Source: Streptomyces sp. NBC_00306 (lineage in GTDB: Bacteria; Actinomycetota; Actinomycetes; Streptomycetales; Streptomycetaceae). Taken from it: a DNA stretch of 64,000 nucleotides. Location: the NCBI RefSeq assembly GCF_036169555.1, contig NZ_CP108032.1:4278001-4342000 (forward strand), read 5' to 3'. Below the pieces are notes generated by a model. It searched no databases and was not told the DNA's origin. It saw only the letters and a program-made list of their open reading frames with translations. Made by a program: the position numbers and the translations under genes. Of this stretch, positions 49,886 to 58,395 are shown one piece after another (the first letter of the stretch is position 1; the number at the start of each line of letters is the position of its first letter).

Positions 49886-52800
49886 GTGTTTCTCTTGAAT
49901 GGAAGAATTAATGGGGGGCGACGGGCGTGGGGGGCTCGGAGGACAGCGCGTGCGCTGATCACCGGCCTGCTGCCGCTGGCCCTGCTGGTGGGGTTGCTGG
50001 GGGGCACCGCGGCCGCCGCCGACGACCCGCTCTCCGACGACGGCATGTTCAGCGGCCAGAGCGGCAGCCCCACGCCGCTCACCAACCGCGCTCTCGTCGT
50101 GGACCTGTGGAAGACCGGCGGCCCGGGGGTCAAGGCGCTTGCCGAGGCGGCCCTGACCGGCACCGACGCAGACATCCGGACGCTTCTGAGCACCGTCCAC
50201 GAGACGGGCGTGCAGGACAACCGCGTCGCCGCGGCCCAGCTCGCCTCCATCGGCGGCAGCCAGCTGCTGGACGCCGCGCGCACGGCGCTGTCGGGCACGC
50301 CGGAGGAACTGGAGACCTTCCTCGCATACGGCTGGGAGGACCCGCTCGTCCAGGACCAGCGGGTCCAGGCCGCGCAGGTCATCAGCGCGGGCGGTCCAAG
50401 CGTCCAGGAGGCCGGGCGGGCCGCGCTGAACGGCACCCCCGAGGACGTGCAGGCGTTCCTCGCGACCGGCCGCTACGCCAAGGCCCAGCAGGACGACCGC
50501 GTGGAGCTGGTGCAGCTCATCAGCAGCGGCGGGTCCAATGTGAAGTCCGCGGGGCGGCTCGCGCTGAACGGCACACCCGAGGACGTCCGGGAGTTCCTGG
50601 AGGTGGGCCAGTACGTGGCCCGCTCGCGTGACCAGGAGCGAGCGACCGTCGAGCAGCTCGCCGCCCGGGCGAAGGAGGCCGGCCGGCAGGCCGCCAAGGA
50701 GACGGAGGCGGCCAAGGCGGCGTCCGCCAAGGCGGTGAAGGCCGCCGAGCTGGCGAAGGAGGCGGCGGAGAAGGCCGCGAAGGAAGCGTCCCTGGCGCAG
50801 AAGGACTCGCTGGACGCCGCGGCCGCGGCAGGACGTGCCGCCAAGGCCGCCAAGCAGGCCGCCGGCGCCGCGCAGCAGGCGATCTCCGCGGCCAACGCGG
50901 CGAACAACGCGGCCCGGGTAGCGGCGAGCGCCGCCTCTCAGGCCGCCGCCGCGGCAGCCGGTGCGGCACGCGCGTCGTCGAACGCCCGCAGTGCTGCCGC
51001 AGATGCCGCGCGCGACGCGAAGAACGCCTCCGCGGCCCGAAAGGCCGCCGAGGACGCCCGGGCCGCCGCCAAGGGCGCCAACCTCGCCGCCGACGCGGCC
51101 GACCAGGCCTCGAAGGCGGCGACAGCGGCCGGCGTGGCGGCCCTCTCCGCCGTGAGCGCGGGTGCCAACGCCGACCGGGCGGCGTCGGCCGCCCTGGAGG
51201 CGAGCGGCTACGCCAACCAGAGCAGTGCACAGGCCGCCGAGGCCCGTCGCTCCGCCGCTGCCGCCAAGCGTCACGCGGCCGAGGCCAACCGTGCCGCCTC
51301 CGCGGCGGAGAAGCTGGCCCGCAAGGCCGCGACAGCGGCGTCCCAGGCCCGTGACGAGGCGCGCTCAGCAGCGGCCCACGCCAACGCGTCGGCCAAGGCC
51401 GCCGACGAGGCCGCCGAGCACGCGGGCGAGGCGGCGCAGGCCGCCGACAGGGCCACCGCACACGCCAAGGCCGCGACAGAAGCCGCCAACACGGCGTCCA
51501 AGGCGGTCACCAAGGCGCAGGAGGTCTACCAGCTCGCGCGCGAGGTCGAGACCGAGGAACTCCGCGGCCGGACCAACGCGGGTATCGAGCAGGCCAAGGA
51601 CATCAAGGAGGACGACGACACCCGCCGGGCTGCCGTCGCCAAGGAGATACAGGAGTCGAAGGACCGGGACGCCGAGGCCCAGCGCCTCGCGACCGCCGCG
51701 GCCCAACCGGGGGCGGACCTCGGCCAGGTGGCCACCGACGGACGCAAGCTCGCGCTCCTCGCCGTCCGGAACGCGGACGCATGGAGCCGTGCCGCTGCCG
51801 AGGTGGCCCTCGCCTCCTCCGACGAGTATGTCGTCGACTACGTCCGCAACGGCTGGAAGGAGGCGCGCGAGCAGGACGAGCGCTTCCAGGTCGAGCGACT
51901 GGCCGAGGACAGCATGAGCAAGGCCGTGCGGGACGCGGCGGAGACCGCGCTCGCCGGTGACTCCGCGGGTGTGCACACCTTCCTGACCAAGGGTCAGTAC
52001 GACGCCGGCGCACAGGACTTCCGTGTCGCCATCGCACAGGCCGCCGACACAGGCGGCCCGATCGTCACCGAGGAGGCGAGGAAGGCGCTCGCCGCCGGTA
52101 CTCCCGCCGCCTTCCGGCAGTTCCTGCTCACCACGCAGTACACGGCCCGCACCCAGGACGAGCGGGTCCAGGCGGCTCAGCTCGTCTCCACGGGCGGCCC
52201 CGAGGTGAAGTCCGCTGCGCGGATCGCCCTCGAAGGTTCACCCCAGTCGCTGCACGCGTTCATCGCCAAGGGTCAGTTCATGGCCCAGCGCAAGGACCTG
52301 CTCGCGGCCACCCACGTCGCACAGGTCCAACAGCTGATCGCGGAGGCGGCCGGCATCGCGGCCACCGCCCAGCAGGATGCCGCGGAGGCCCGGCAATCCG
52401 CGGCCATCGCCCGCAAGGCCTCGGAGGACGCGGCCAGGTACGCCAAGGAGGCCAAGGACTCGGAGATCAAGGCCAAGGGCTACGCCGACGACGCGGCCCA
52501 GCACGCCAGGGACGCGGAGGCGTCCGCAGCGCGTGCGGCCGAGTCGGCGAGGACTGCCCGCAACGCGGCGAACAACGCCAACCGTGACGCCCGTGCCGCG
52601 GCGGCGTCCGCCGCCACGGCGACCGTCTCCTCGGAGATGGCGCAGGCGTCGGCGTCGAGCGCATGGTCGGCGGCGAACGAGGCACGGGCGTCGGCGACGG
52701 CGGCGGGCAAGGACGCCAAGGCAGCCCTCACGGCGGCCAAGGACGCCTACTCAGTCGCCCTGAAGAAGCTGAAGGCGGAGGAGGAGGCGCGCCGCAAGGC

Positions 52801-53617
52801 GGCCGTCGCCGCGAAGGAGAAGGCGGAGAACGACCCGGGCGCTCAGGCCCGTGAGATGTACCGCTGCGGCTTCGTGGGCTGTGACCTGGCGAGCAGCAAC
52901 CACCCCCGCTGGTGCCAGCAGAACGAGATCCTGTGCGCGATCTTCGCGGACGGGGCCCGGTTCGGCGAGGCGATGAAGCAGCTCCACGACGTCGCGTCGA
53001 TCTTCACCGATCTCGGACTGCTGGAGGCGTGCGCCGACGACCCGACCATCTCGAACTGCTGGGAGTTCCTGGGGGACGTCACCGTCAAGTCGAAGGCGCG
53101 GTGGGCGGAGTCCGCGTACGACCTGATGCGCAAGCTCTTCAAGGTCAACAAGATCTGCAAGAAGGCCAAGCCGCTCACGGTCTCCGGGCAGCGCTCGTCG
53201 GTGCAGCCGGCCTCCGTGCGGATGGCGGCGGCCGCTCCGAAGTGGGCGTGCGGTGACTTCACCAGAGGGTACGACGGGGACGGGATGATCACCGCCAACG
53301 TCACGGACGGCCTGCTGACCATCGCGGTCGAGAGGAACGACAGCAAGACCAAGGGCTATCAGATGTTCGACGACATGATGGCCCACTACGGTGCGGAAGG
53401 CATTCAGGCGGTCCAGGGAAACTGGAACCGAAGCATGCCCAGCAATCTGGACGAGTTCAACGCGCTCTTGCGCAGCGGAAAGACGCTGGAGGAGGCCGCG
53501 GCCGGCACCTTCACCGGCAGGAACTCGGCACGGTACGGATTCGGCAGGGTCTACGGCATCAAGGTCACAGGTGAGCACGGACACTACACAAACGTCCAGG
53601 TCCACTTCGGAAGGTAG
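49886..53617 (+). CDS. ALF-repeat exported polymorphic-toxin-like protein
   Basis: The 1243-residue protein has a signal peptide (about residues 1-45, ALITGLLPLALLVGLLGG). Short ALF-type repeats (about 65-250: AALTGT-D-FL and R-V-QL-GG blocks) follow, then a long Ala-rich coiled coil (about 250-570), a second ALF cluster (about 660-810), a second Ala-rich coil (about 812-988), and a cysteine-rich linker (YRCGFVGCDL near 992). The C-terminal module is about 120 residues (1122-1243), with TFTGRNSARYGFGRVYGIKVTGEHGHYTNVQVHF, a form seen at the ends of bacterial polymorphic toxins. The filament would present this module outside. The start is uncertain: GTG 49886, with TTG 49895 as alternative. 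The small gene 13 bases later is a candidate immunity gene. Confidence 0.85.
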   Translation: MFLLNGRINGGRRAWGARRTARALITGLLPLALLVGLLGGTAAAADDPLSDDGMFSGQSGSPTPLTNRALVVDLWKTGGPGVKALAEAALTGTDADIRTLLSTVHETGVQDNRVAAAQLASIGGSQLLDAARTALSGTPEELETFLAYGWEDPLVQDQRVQAAQVISAGGPSVQEAGRAALNGTPEDVQAFLATGRYAKAQQDDRVELVQLISSGGSNVKSAGRLALNGTPEDVREFLEVGQYVARSRDQERATVEQLAARAKEAGRQAAKETEAAKAASAKAVKAAELAKEAAEKAAKEASLAQKDSLDAAAAAGRAAKAAKQAAGAAQQAISAANAANNAARVAASAASQAAAAAAGAARASSNARSAAADAARDAKNASAARKAAEDARAAAKGANLAADAADQASKAATAAGVAALSAVSAGANADRAASAALEASGYANQSSAQAAEARRSAAAAKRHAAEANRAASAAEKLARKAATAASQARDEARSAAAHANASAKAADEAAEHAGEAAQAADRATAHAKAATEAANTASKAVTKAQEVYQLAREVETEELRGRTNAGIEQAKDIKEDDDTRRAAVAKEIQESKDRDAEAQRLATAAAQPGADLGQVATDGRKLALLAVRNADAWSRAAAEVALASSDEYVVDYVRNGWKEAREQDERFQVERLAEDSMSKAVRDAAETALAGDSAGVHTFLTKGQYDAGAQDFRVAIAQAADTGGPIVTEEARKALAAGTPAAFRQFLLTTQYTARTQDERVQAAQLVSTGGPEVKSAARIALEGSPQSLHAFIAKGQFMAQRKDLLAATHVAQVQQLIAEAAGIAATAQQDAAEARQSAAIARKASEDAARYAKEAKDSEIKAKGYADDAAQHARDAEASAARAAESARTARNAANNANRDARAAAASAATATVSSEMAQASASSAWSAANEARASATAAGKDAKAALTAAKDAYSVALKKLKAEEEARRKAAVAAKEKAENDPGAQAREMYRCGFVGCDLASSNHPRWCQQNEILCAIFADGARFGEAMKQLHDVASIFTDLGLLEACADDPTISNCWEFLGDVTVKSKARWAESAYDLMRKLFKVNKICKKAKPLTVSGQRSSVQPASVRMAAAAPKWACGDFTRGYDGDGMITANVTDGLLTIAVERNDSKTKGYQMFDDMMAHYGAEGIQAVQGNWNRSMPSNLDEFNALLRSGKTLEEAAAGTFTGRNSARYGFGRVYGIKVTGEHGHYTNVQVHFGR

Positions 53618-53630
53618 AACGGAAGCACCA

Positions 53631-53900
53631 ATGGAGAAGGCAGCCGAAGACATCCGGCGCATGGCGGCGGAAGGCGCGGGACTCGTCGCCATGATCGAGA
53701 TGCTCAGACGGGACGAGGATTTCCGGCTGACCCCGCTGCATCTGCTGCGGATCCTCGGCGAGGGCGTCGGTATCCCGTGGACCGAGTCCCGGGTACTCCT
53801 GGAGTTCTTCGACCCCGACCTGAGGCCGCTCGTACCCGAGGACGAGGTCGACCGCAGGGCTGAAGAACTGCTGTCCCCTTACGTGACGCGGGAGGGGTAG
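53631..53900 (+). CDS. Small protein after the ALF toxin-like gene (candidate immunity)
   Basis: The 89-residue acidic cytosolic protein (MEKAAEDIRRMAAEGAGLVAMI, then LRILGEGVGIPWTESRVLLEFFDPDLRPLVP) is helical in pattern and has no signal peptide. The ATG at 53631 is 13 bases after the toxin-like gene, with GGAAG upstream. Its position immediately after a C-terminal toxin-type module, same strand, small and acidic, is the classic place of an immunity gene. I recognise no family, so the role is inference from position. Confidence 0.72.
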   Translation: MEKAAEDIRRMAAEGAGLVAMIEMLRRDEDFRLTPLHLLRILGEGVGIPWTESRVLLEFFDPDLRPLVPEDEVDRRAEELLSPYVTREG

Positions 53901-53916
53901 CGGCGAAGGAAACGGG

Positions 53917-53957
53917 GACCGGTGCGGTCCGGGCACAAGGCCCGGTCCGCACCGGTC
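53917..53957. terminator. Terminator between the candidate immunity gene and DUF397
   Basis: Eighteen-base arms with one mismatch (53917-53934 and 53940-53957) flank ACAAG, followed by TTCTTCT on the plus strand. The hairpin is between convergent genes. Confidence 0.87.
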
Positions 53958-53962
53958 TTCTT

Positions 53963-54199
53963 CTACTCGGTCCAGCGGACGAACTGCGACCAGGCGTCGG
54001 GTGCGACGGTGAAGGTGGGGCCCTCGGGGTTCTTGGAGTCGCGGACGTGGACGGCGTCGGGGCAGGTGGCGACCTCGATGCAGTTGCCGCCGCTGTCGTC
54101 GCTGTAGCTGGACTTGCGCCAAGCGAACGCGACCTCGATGCAGTCGCCACCGCTGGCGTTGCTGTAGCTGGACTTGTGCCAGTGCAGCGTCTCGCTCAT
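53963..54199 (-). CDS. DUF397 protein with duplicated motif
   Basis: The 78-residue protein is of the DUF397 type that accompanies WhiJ-like regulators in Streptomyces. The family motif W-x-KSSYS-x-x-x-GG-x-C-I-E-V-A appears twice: HKSSYSNASGGDCIEVA and RKSSYSDDSGGNCIEVA, 20 residues apart. A single C-terminal half (VHVRDSKNPEGPTFTVAPDAWSQFV) follows. Normal members have one motif and about 60 residues. Its start overlaps the stop of the HTH gene (ATGA), giving coupled synthesis. The partner is probably a modulator of the regulator; the mechanism is not established. Confidence 0.92.
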   Translation of the reverse strand: MSETLHWHKSSYSNASGGDCIEVAFAWRKSSYSDDSGGNCIEVATCPDAVHVRDSKNPEGPTFTVAPDAWSQFVRWTE

Positions 54200-55032
54200 C
54201 TCAGCTCTCCTGCCAACCTCTCGATGAGGCCCAGCGATTCACGGGGATCCAGGGCCTGTGCCCGGATCTTCGCATACCGCTGCATGTACGTACTCACCTT
54301 TGCCGGGTCGGCGATCAGCAGGCTCTCCTCCTGGGATTCCAGGTAGGTCAGGTGCTCGTGGGTCGGCGTCTCGACCAGATTCAGTCCGCCGTGACCTCCT
54401 GCGTACTCGCCCCCGAAACCGCAGTCCATGAGCAGCACCTGCAACGTCACATTCCGCCGCCGCGCGCACTCCGCCAGGTGCAGCAACTGCGCCCGCATCA
54501 CCTCCGGGTTCCCGATCCCCCTCCGTAACACCGATTCCTCCACGATCAGCTCGATCAGTGCCACCGGCTCCCGGTTGAACAGCACCCTGCGGGCGAGCCG
54601 CGCCTCGACCAGTTCCTCGACGCGGGGCTCGGGCAGGGGCGGGTAGCCGCCGCCGATCAGCGCCCGTGCGTACGCCTCGGTCTGGAACAGACCGTGGACC
54701 ACCAGCGTCGCGTACAGCGACAGGCCCACCGCCTTCTGCTCCAGCAGGACGTAGTCCTTGAACTGCGCCGGGTACTTGTCCAGCCGCACGTACTCCCGCG
54801 CCTGCTCGAAGATCCCCGTCCCGCTGCCCAGCACCCGCTCCAGCTGCACCAGCATGTCGTCGCTCGCCGGCTGCGCGAAGGTCTCCATCGCGCTCACCGC
54901 CGCGCCCGAGTAGCCGAGTTCGCTTCCCAGTTGTTCCTGCGTCAGTCCCTGCCGGATACGCAGGTTCTTGGCGACGTTCGCCACCAAACGCGTCGCCGGA
55001 CCCGCCGTTTCCTTGTTCTCCGCTCGCGCCAT
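54196..55032 (-). CDS. XRE-type HTH regulator with DUF5753 domain (WhiJ-like)
   Basis: The 278-residue protein has an N-terminal XRE helix-turn-helix (about residues 18-72: LRIRQGLTQEQLGSELGYSGAAVSAME) and a DUF5753 domain (about 85-270), with the family blocks YVLLEQKAVGLSLYATLVVHGLFQTEAYARAL, RRVLFNREPVALIELIVEESVLRR and LTYLESQEESLLIADPAKV. Related WhiJ/BldB-type loci affect development in Streptomyces. It is followed by its DUF397 partner. The ribosome site for ATG 55032 is weak. Confidence 0.93.
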   Translation of the reverse strand: MARAENKETAGPATRLVANVAKNLRIRQGLTQEQLGSELGYSGAAVSAMETFAQPASDDMLVQLERVLGSGTGIFEQAREYVRLDKYPAQFKDYVLLEQKAVGLSLYATLVVHGLFQTEAYARALIGGGYPPLPEPRVEELVEARLARRVLFNREPVALIELIVEESVLRRGIGNPEVMRAQLLHLAECARRRNVTLQVLLMDCGFGGEYAGGHGGLNLVETPTHEHLTYLESQEESLLIADPAKVSTYMQRYAKIRAQALDPRESLGLIERLAGELR

Positions 55033-55167
55033 TTCTGATCACCACTTCGACTCGACCGGACTCAACCGGTCTCAACCGGAACTCGTCGAATTCAACCCGC
55101 CTCAAGGGGCGTTGGTGCAGGTCAAGACGTACGCAACGGCTCCTTCAGGCTCTGGAAAACGCTATCC

Positions 55168-55611
55168 GTGGTCACCGAGGATGTCGTCGTGGATACGCAA
55201 AGTCGCCAAGTAAACCTGGACTGGATTCCGGCTTCCGGATTCCAACTCCGCAAAGCAGGTGTGCAATTCGACGCGGCCCGCGTCGACGGTGAGGACGGCC
55301 GCCGGCTCGCCGATCTGCTGGAGGTGATGACGAACGGCGACCCCGGCCCCGTGGTCGCCGAAGCCTACGGACGGCGGTCGGTGTACTTCCTCGTACCGGT
55401 GGGCAGCACCGCGCACCGGCCGTGGCCGCGCGGGGTCACCCGGCTGGGCTCGGGCCCGGCGCACGTCAGTTTCATCCCCGTGCCCGCACTACGGGGCCGC
55501 ACCTGGCCGCTGTCCTGGCGGTTTCCGCCCACATCGGCCGGACGGTTCGTCCATCCCCTGCTGCTGTGGCACTCCGCGACGGTGGTGCTCAGCCGGTCTT
55601 CCGGTACGTGA
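55168..55611 (+). CDS. Hypothetical protein, unknown family
   Basis: The 147-residue protein from GTG 55168 reads as a real coding frame by codon bias, but I do not recognise it. It has no signal or membrane helix. Segments include LDWIPASGFQLRKAGVQFDAARVDGEDGRRLADLL, EAYGRRSVYFLVPVGS and a Trp/Pro-rich end, WPLSWRFPPTSAGRFVHPLLL. A Phe-x-Val-Pro-x-Gly-type segment and a length near 150 recall primase/polymerase-like or DNA-bypass proteins, but this is weak. Its last 23 bases overlap the convergent kinase gene. Confidence 0.65.
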   Translation: MVTEDVVVDTQSRQVNLDWIPASGFQLRKAGVQFDAARVDGEDGRRLADLLEVMTNGDPGPVVAEAYGRRSVYFLVPVGSTAHRPWPRGVTRLGSGPAHVSFIPVPALRGRTWPLSWRFPPTSAGRFVHPLLLWHSATVVLSRSSGT

Positions 55612-57295
55612 GCGGAGCGCCGCCCGAGCCGACCAGTTCACGGACGATCGTGCCGTTCGACAGCTCCAGCCGGCTCCACTGGCCCGGTGAGCACTTCGTC
55701 CGGTCGCCGAACGTGACCTGGGTGGGGCCCAGTTCGAGCGGCGGGCCGGAGGCCTGGAGCTTGGCCGACCAGCGGCAGTCGTAGGTGGGGCCGATGCCGG
55801 AGAGGGTCATGACCTGTTCGCCCGAGGAGCCCTGGGTGATCGTCATGGTCCGGGTGTTGGTGCCGTCGGCGGTGTCGAAGGAGGACGTCCAGGTACCGAC
55901 GTACTCGGCCGGGACACCGCCCTCGGCCGTGCTCGGGCTGTTGGACGGTGTGCTCGACGGGCTGTCGGACCCGGACGGGGTGGTCGAGCCGGGGGTCTCC
56001 GGGCCCGAGGACGCCGGTCCCGGCTTGGGGTCCGCGGTCGTCTTCTTGTCCTTGTCGCCCATGAAGGCGTAGACGGACCCGCCGGCGCCGACCGCGACGA
56101 TGAGCGCCACCACGATGAGGGCCGCCGTCCCGCGATTGCTCCTGGCCGGGGCCGCGGGCGGGGGCGTCAGCACGTACGGAGGCGGGGTCTGCTGGTACGG
56201 CGGCGTCTGGTGGTGGTGGGACGGCGGTGTCTGCTGGTAGTGCGCGTACGGCGGTGTCTGCTGCGGCCCGGGGTGCTGATGCGGGTAGCCGTACGGCAGC
56301 GGGGGCGGGGGAGTGGGCGGCGGGGTCGACGTGGGCGCCTTCGGCGGGGCCGTGACCGTCGGCGGGTGCTCGGGTGCCGCCTTCGCCGGGTCGGCGGGCT
56401 GCTCGACCTCCAGCAACTGCACGGCGTGACGGCCGAGCTGGGCGATCAGCGCACCCGGCAGCCAGGGCTCGTCGTCCTCGTCGGTGACCGTGCGCTCCAG
56501 GATCTCGTCGAGACCCGGCCGCGCCTCGGGATCCTTGTTCAGGCAGGCCCGGATGAGTTCGTCGAGGTCCTCGGGCAGCCCCTCGAGGTCCGGTTCCTCC
56601 TGCGCGATACGGAACATCAGCGCGTGCACGCCGCTGTCGGCCGAGCCAAAGGGGAGCCGGCCCGTCGCGGTGAAGGCGAGGACCGCGCCGAGGCAGAAGA
56701 TGTCGCACGCGGCCGTGACCCGGTCGCCGCGCACCTGCTCGGGCGCCATGAAGCCGGGGGAGCCGACGAGCGCACCGGTCCGGGTGAGACCGCCGTCGGT
56801 GACCGTCTCCAGCGCCCTGGCTATCCCGAAGTCGATGACCCGGGGGCCGTCGATGGTGATCAGGATGTTGGACGGCTTCAGGTCGCGGTGGATGAGATCC
56901 GCGCCGTGGATGCTGCGCAGGGCGTGCGCGAGACCGGACGCGAGGATGCGGACCGACCGTACGGGGAGCGGGCCGTGGCCGCCGGAGACGACCGAGTGCA
57001 GCGAGGGACCCGCGACATAGCCGGTGGCCACCCACGGCACGGGCGCCTCCGTGTCGGCGTCGAGCACGGGCGCCGTCCACTGCCCGCCGACCCGCAGGGC
57101 GGCCCGGACCTCCTGGCGGAAGCGCGCCCGGAACTCCTCCTGTTCGGCGAGTTCCTGGCGTACGAGCTTCACGGCGACCGTGCGGCCGCGGTCGTTGCGC
57201 GCGAGGTACACCTGGCCCATGCCGCCCGCTCCGAGCCGGGCGAGCAGCCTGTACTCACCGATGTGCTGCGGATCCCCTGGTGCCAGCTGGTCCAT
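55589..57295 (-). CDS. Transmembrane Ser/Thr protein kinase (PASTA-less, extracellular beta domain)
   Basis: The 568-residue Hanks-type kinase has a glycine loop LGAGGMGQVYLA near residue 21-32, catalytic Lys43 (AVKLV), HRDLKPSN with Asp138, DFG at 155-157, and APE at 184-186. After the kinase domain (about 14-275) comes a Pro-rich juxtamembrane region with repeated QTPPY/QTPP units (about 310-385), one membrane helix (about 390-412), a Ser/Thr/Pro linker, and an extracellular beta domain of about 110 residues (YVGTWTSSFDT, then YDCRWSAKLQAS) with two cysteines. The outer part lacks PASTA repeats, so the sensed ligand is unknown. The ATG at 57295 follows GGGGGAGG. Confidence 0.93.
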   Translation of the reverse strand: MDQLAPGDPQHIGEYRLLARLGAGGMGQVYLARNDRGRTVAVKLVRQELAEQEEFRARFRQEVRAALRVGGQWTAPVLDADTEAPVPWVATGYVAGPSLHSVVSGGHGPLPVRSVRILASGLAHALRSIHGADLIHRDLKPSNILITIDGPRVIDFGIARALETVTDGGLTRTGALVGSPGFMAPEQVRGDRVTAACDIFCLGAVLAFTATGRLPFGSADSGVHALMFRIAQEEPDLEGLPEDLDELIRACLNKDPEARPGLDEILERTVTDEDDEPWLPGALIAQLGRHAVQLLEVEQPADPAKAAPEHPPTVTAPPKAPTSTPPPTPPPPLPYGYPHQHPGPQQTPPYAHYQQTPPSHHHQTPPYQQTPPPYVLTPPPAAPARSNRGTAALIVVALIVAVGAGGSVYAFMGDKDKKTTADPKPGPASSGPETPGSTTPSGSDSPSSTPSNSPSTAEGGVPAEYVGTWTSSFDTADGTNTRTMTITQGSSGEQVMTLSGIGPTYDCRWSAKLQASGPPLELGPTQVTFGDRTKCSPGQWSRLELSNGTIVRELVGSGGAPLTYRKTG

Positions 57296-57473
57296 CGCCG
57301 CGCGCCTCCCCCGAAGTCTTCTGTTGGACGGACCGAGAATAGTGCGGTCCGTGCCACGGCAAGTAGGTCAGTATCCGACCTGCATGCCGCCTACGGTCGG
57401 TCTCGCGCAAGCGCACCCCGAGCGCCCCGGTGACCACGTCCGGTGCGCGCGACCCGTACGCGAGGAGACTGCC

Positions 57474-57962
57474 ATGACCGTCAAGCCGGTTCCCGAGGGA
57501 TACACCAGCGTCACACCGTGGATCATCGGCCAGGACACCGCGGGCGTCATCGACTTCCTGAAGGCGGCGTTCGGGGCGGTGGAGCTCGGCAGGATGACGG
57601 ACGAGAACGGCCGCATCGGCCATGCCGAGGTGCGGATCGGGGACGCGGTGGTGATGCTCTTCGATGCCCCGGGGGCCGACTGGCCGCCGACGCCCGCCTT
57701 CCTGCGGCTGTACGTCGAGGACGCGGCGGCCGTGCACCGCAGGGCGGTCGAGGCCGGCGGACAGTCGGTGACCGAGGTGACGCACCTCTTCTTCGGCGAC
57801 CGGGTGGGCCGGGTACGCGACCCCTTCGGCAACCTCTACTGGATCCAGACGCACATCGAGGATGTGAGCGAGGAGGAGATGGAGCGTCGCCTCGGCGACC
57901 CCGTCTTCACCGAGGCGATGGACTACGTCACGAGCGCGGACTTCTTTCCCGGGGTCCGCTGA
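57474..57962 (+). CDS. VOC-family (PhnB/glyoxalase-like) protein
   Basis: The 162-residue protein has the vicinal-oxygen-chelate fold of the PhnB subgroup: PEGYTSVTPWIIGQDTAGVIDFLKAAFGAVELGRM, GHAEVRIGDAVVMLFDA, and VRDPFGNLYWIQTHIEDVS near residue 115-133. PhnB-type proteins bind small ligands with no proven common reaction. The ATG at 57474 follows GAGGAG. Its end overlaps the convergent MarR gene by 35 bases. Confidence 0.88.
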   Translation: MTVKPVPEGYTSVTPWIIGQDTAGVIDFLKAAFGAVELGRMTDENGRIGHAEVRIGDAVVMLFDAPGADWPPTPAFLRLYVEDAAAVHRRAVEAGGQSVTEVTHLFFGDRVGRVRDPFGNLYWIQTHIEDVSEEEMERRLGDPVFTEAMDYVTSADFFPGVR

Positions 57963-58395
57963 TCGCCTCCAGCGCTTTGGACAGCTCCTCCAGGACTCGA
58001 GCCGTCTCGGCGAACCGCTCGGGCCCCAGTGCCTCGGCGAGACGGCCGGCCAGCTCGGCATGGCCCGGATCGATCCGGGTGATCGCCGAGCGGCCTTCGT
58101 CGGTCGGACGCAGCAGCTTGGCCCGGCGGTGCGCGGGGTTCGGCTCGTAGGCCGCGAGGCCCCGCTCGACCAGGAGGTCGGCGATCCGCTGCACGCTCTG
58201 GCGCGTGATGCCCATGTCCCGGGCGATCCCGGCGACCGGCTGCGGCACCCGCACCACCGCTCCGAGGACCTGCCACCAGGACGCGGTCAGTCCGACGTCC
58301 TTCGCCAACTCGTCGGAGACCGTGAGGAACTGGCCGTTCAGCCGGAAGACGCCGAGCGCCGTCCGGGTGAGCAGGTCCTGTTCTTCGCGGCTCAC
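57928..58395 (-). CDS. MarR-family regulator
   Basis: The 155-residue winged-helix protein shows ALGVFRLNGQFLTVSDELAKDVGLTASWWQVLGAV, the recognition region GIARDMGITRQSVQRIADLL near residues 55-74, and the wing NPAHRRAKLLRPTDEG near 81-96. Its GTG start overlaps the stop of the DJ-1 gene (GTGA), so it is the second gene of a two-gene operon. Two inverted repeats upstream of the DJ-1 gene, at 59001-59039, are the likely operators for autoregulation. Confidence 0.92.
   Translation of the reverse strand: MSREEQDLLTRTALGVFRLNGQFLTVSDELAKDVGLTASWWQVLGAVVRVPQPVAGIARDMGITRQSVQRIADLLVERGLAAYEPNPAHRRAKLLRPTDEGRSAITRIDPGHAELAGRLAEALGPERFAETARVLEELSKALEAISGPRERSPRS

Noticed and set aside
49766..51274. 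502-residue minus-strand Gly/Leu/Arg-rich frame
   Set aside because: It is the antisense shadow of the Ala-rich coiled-coil DNA of the ALF gene; the repetitive look comes from that DNA.
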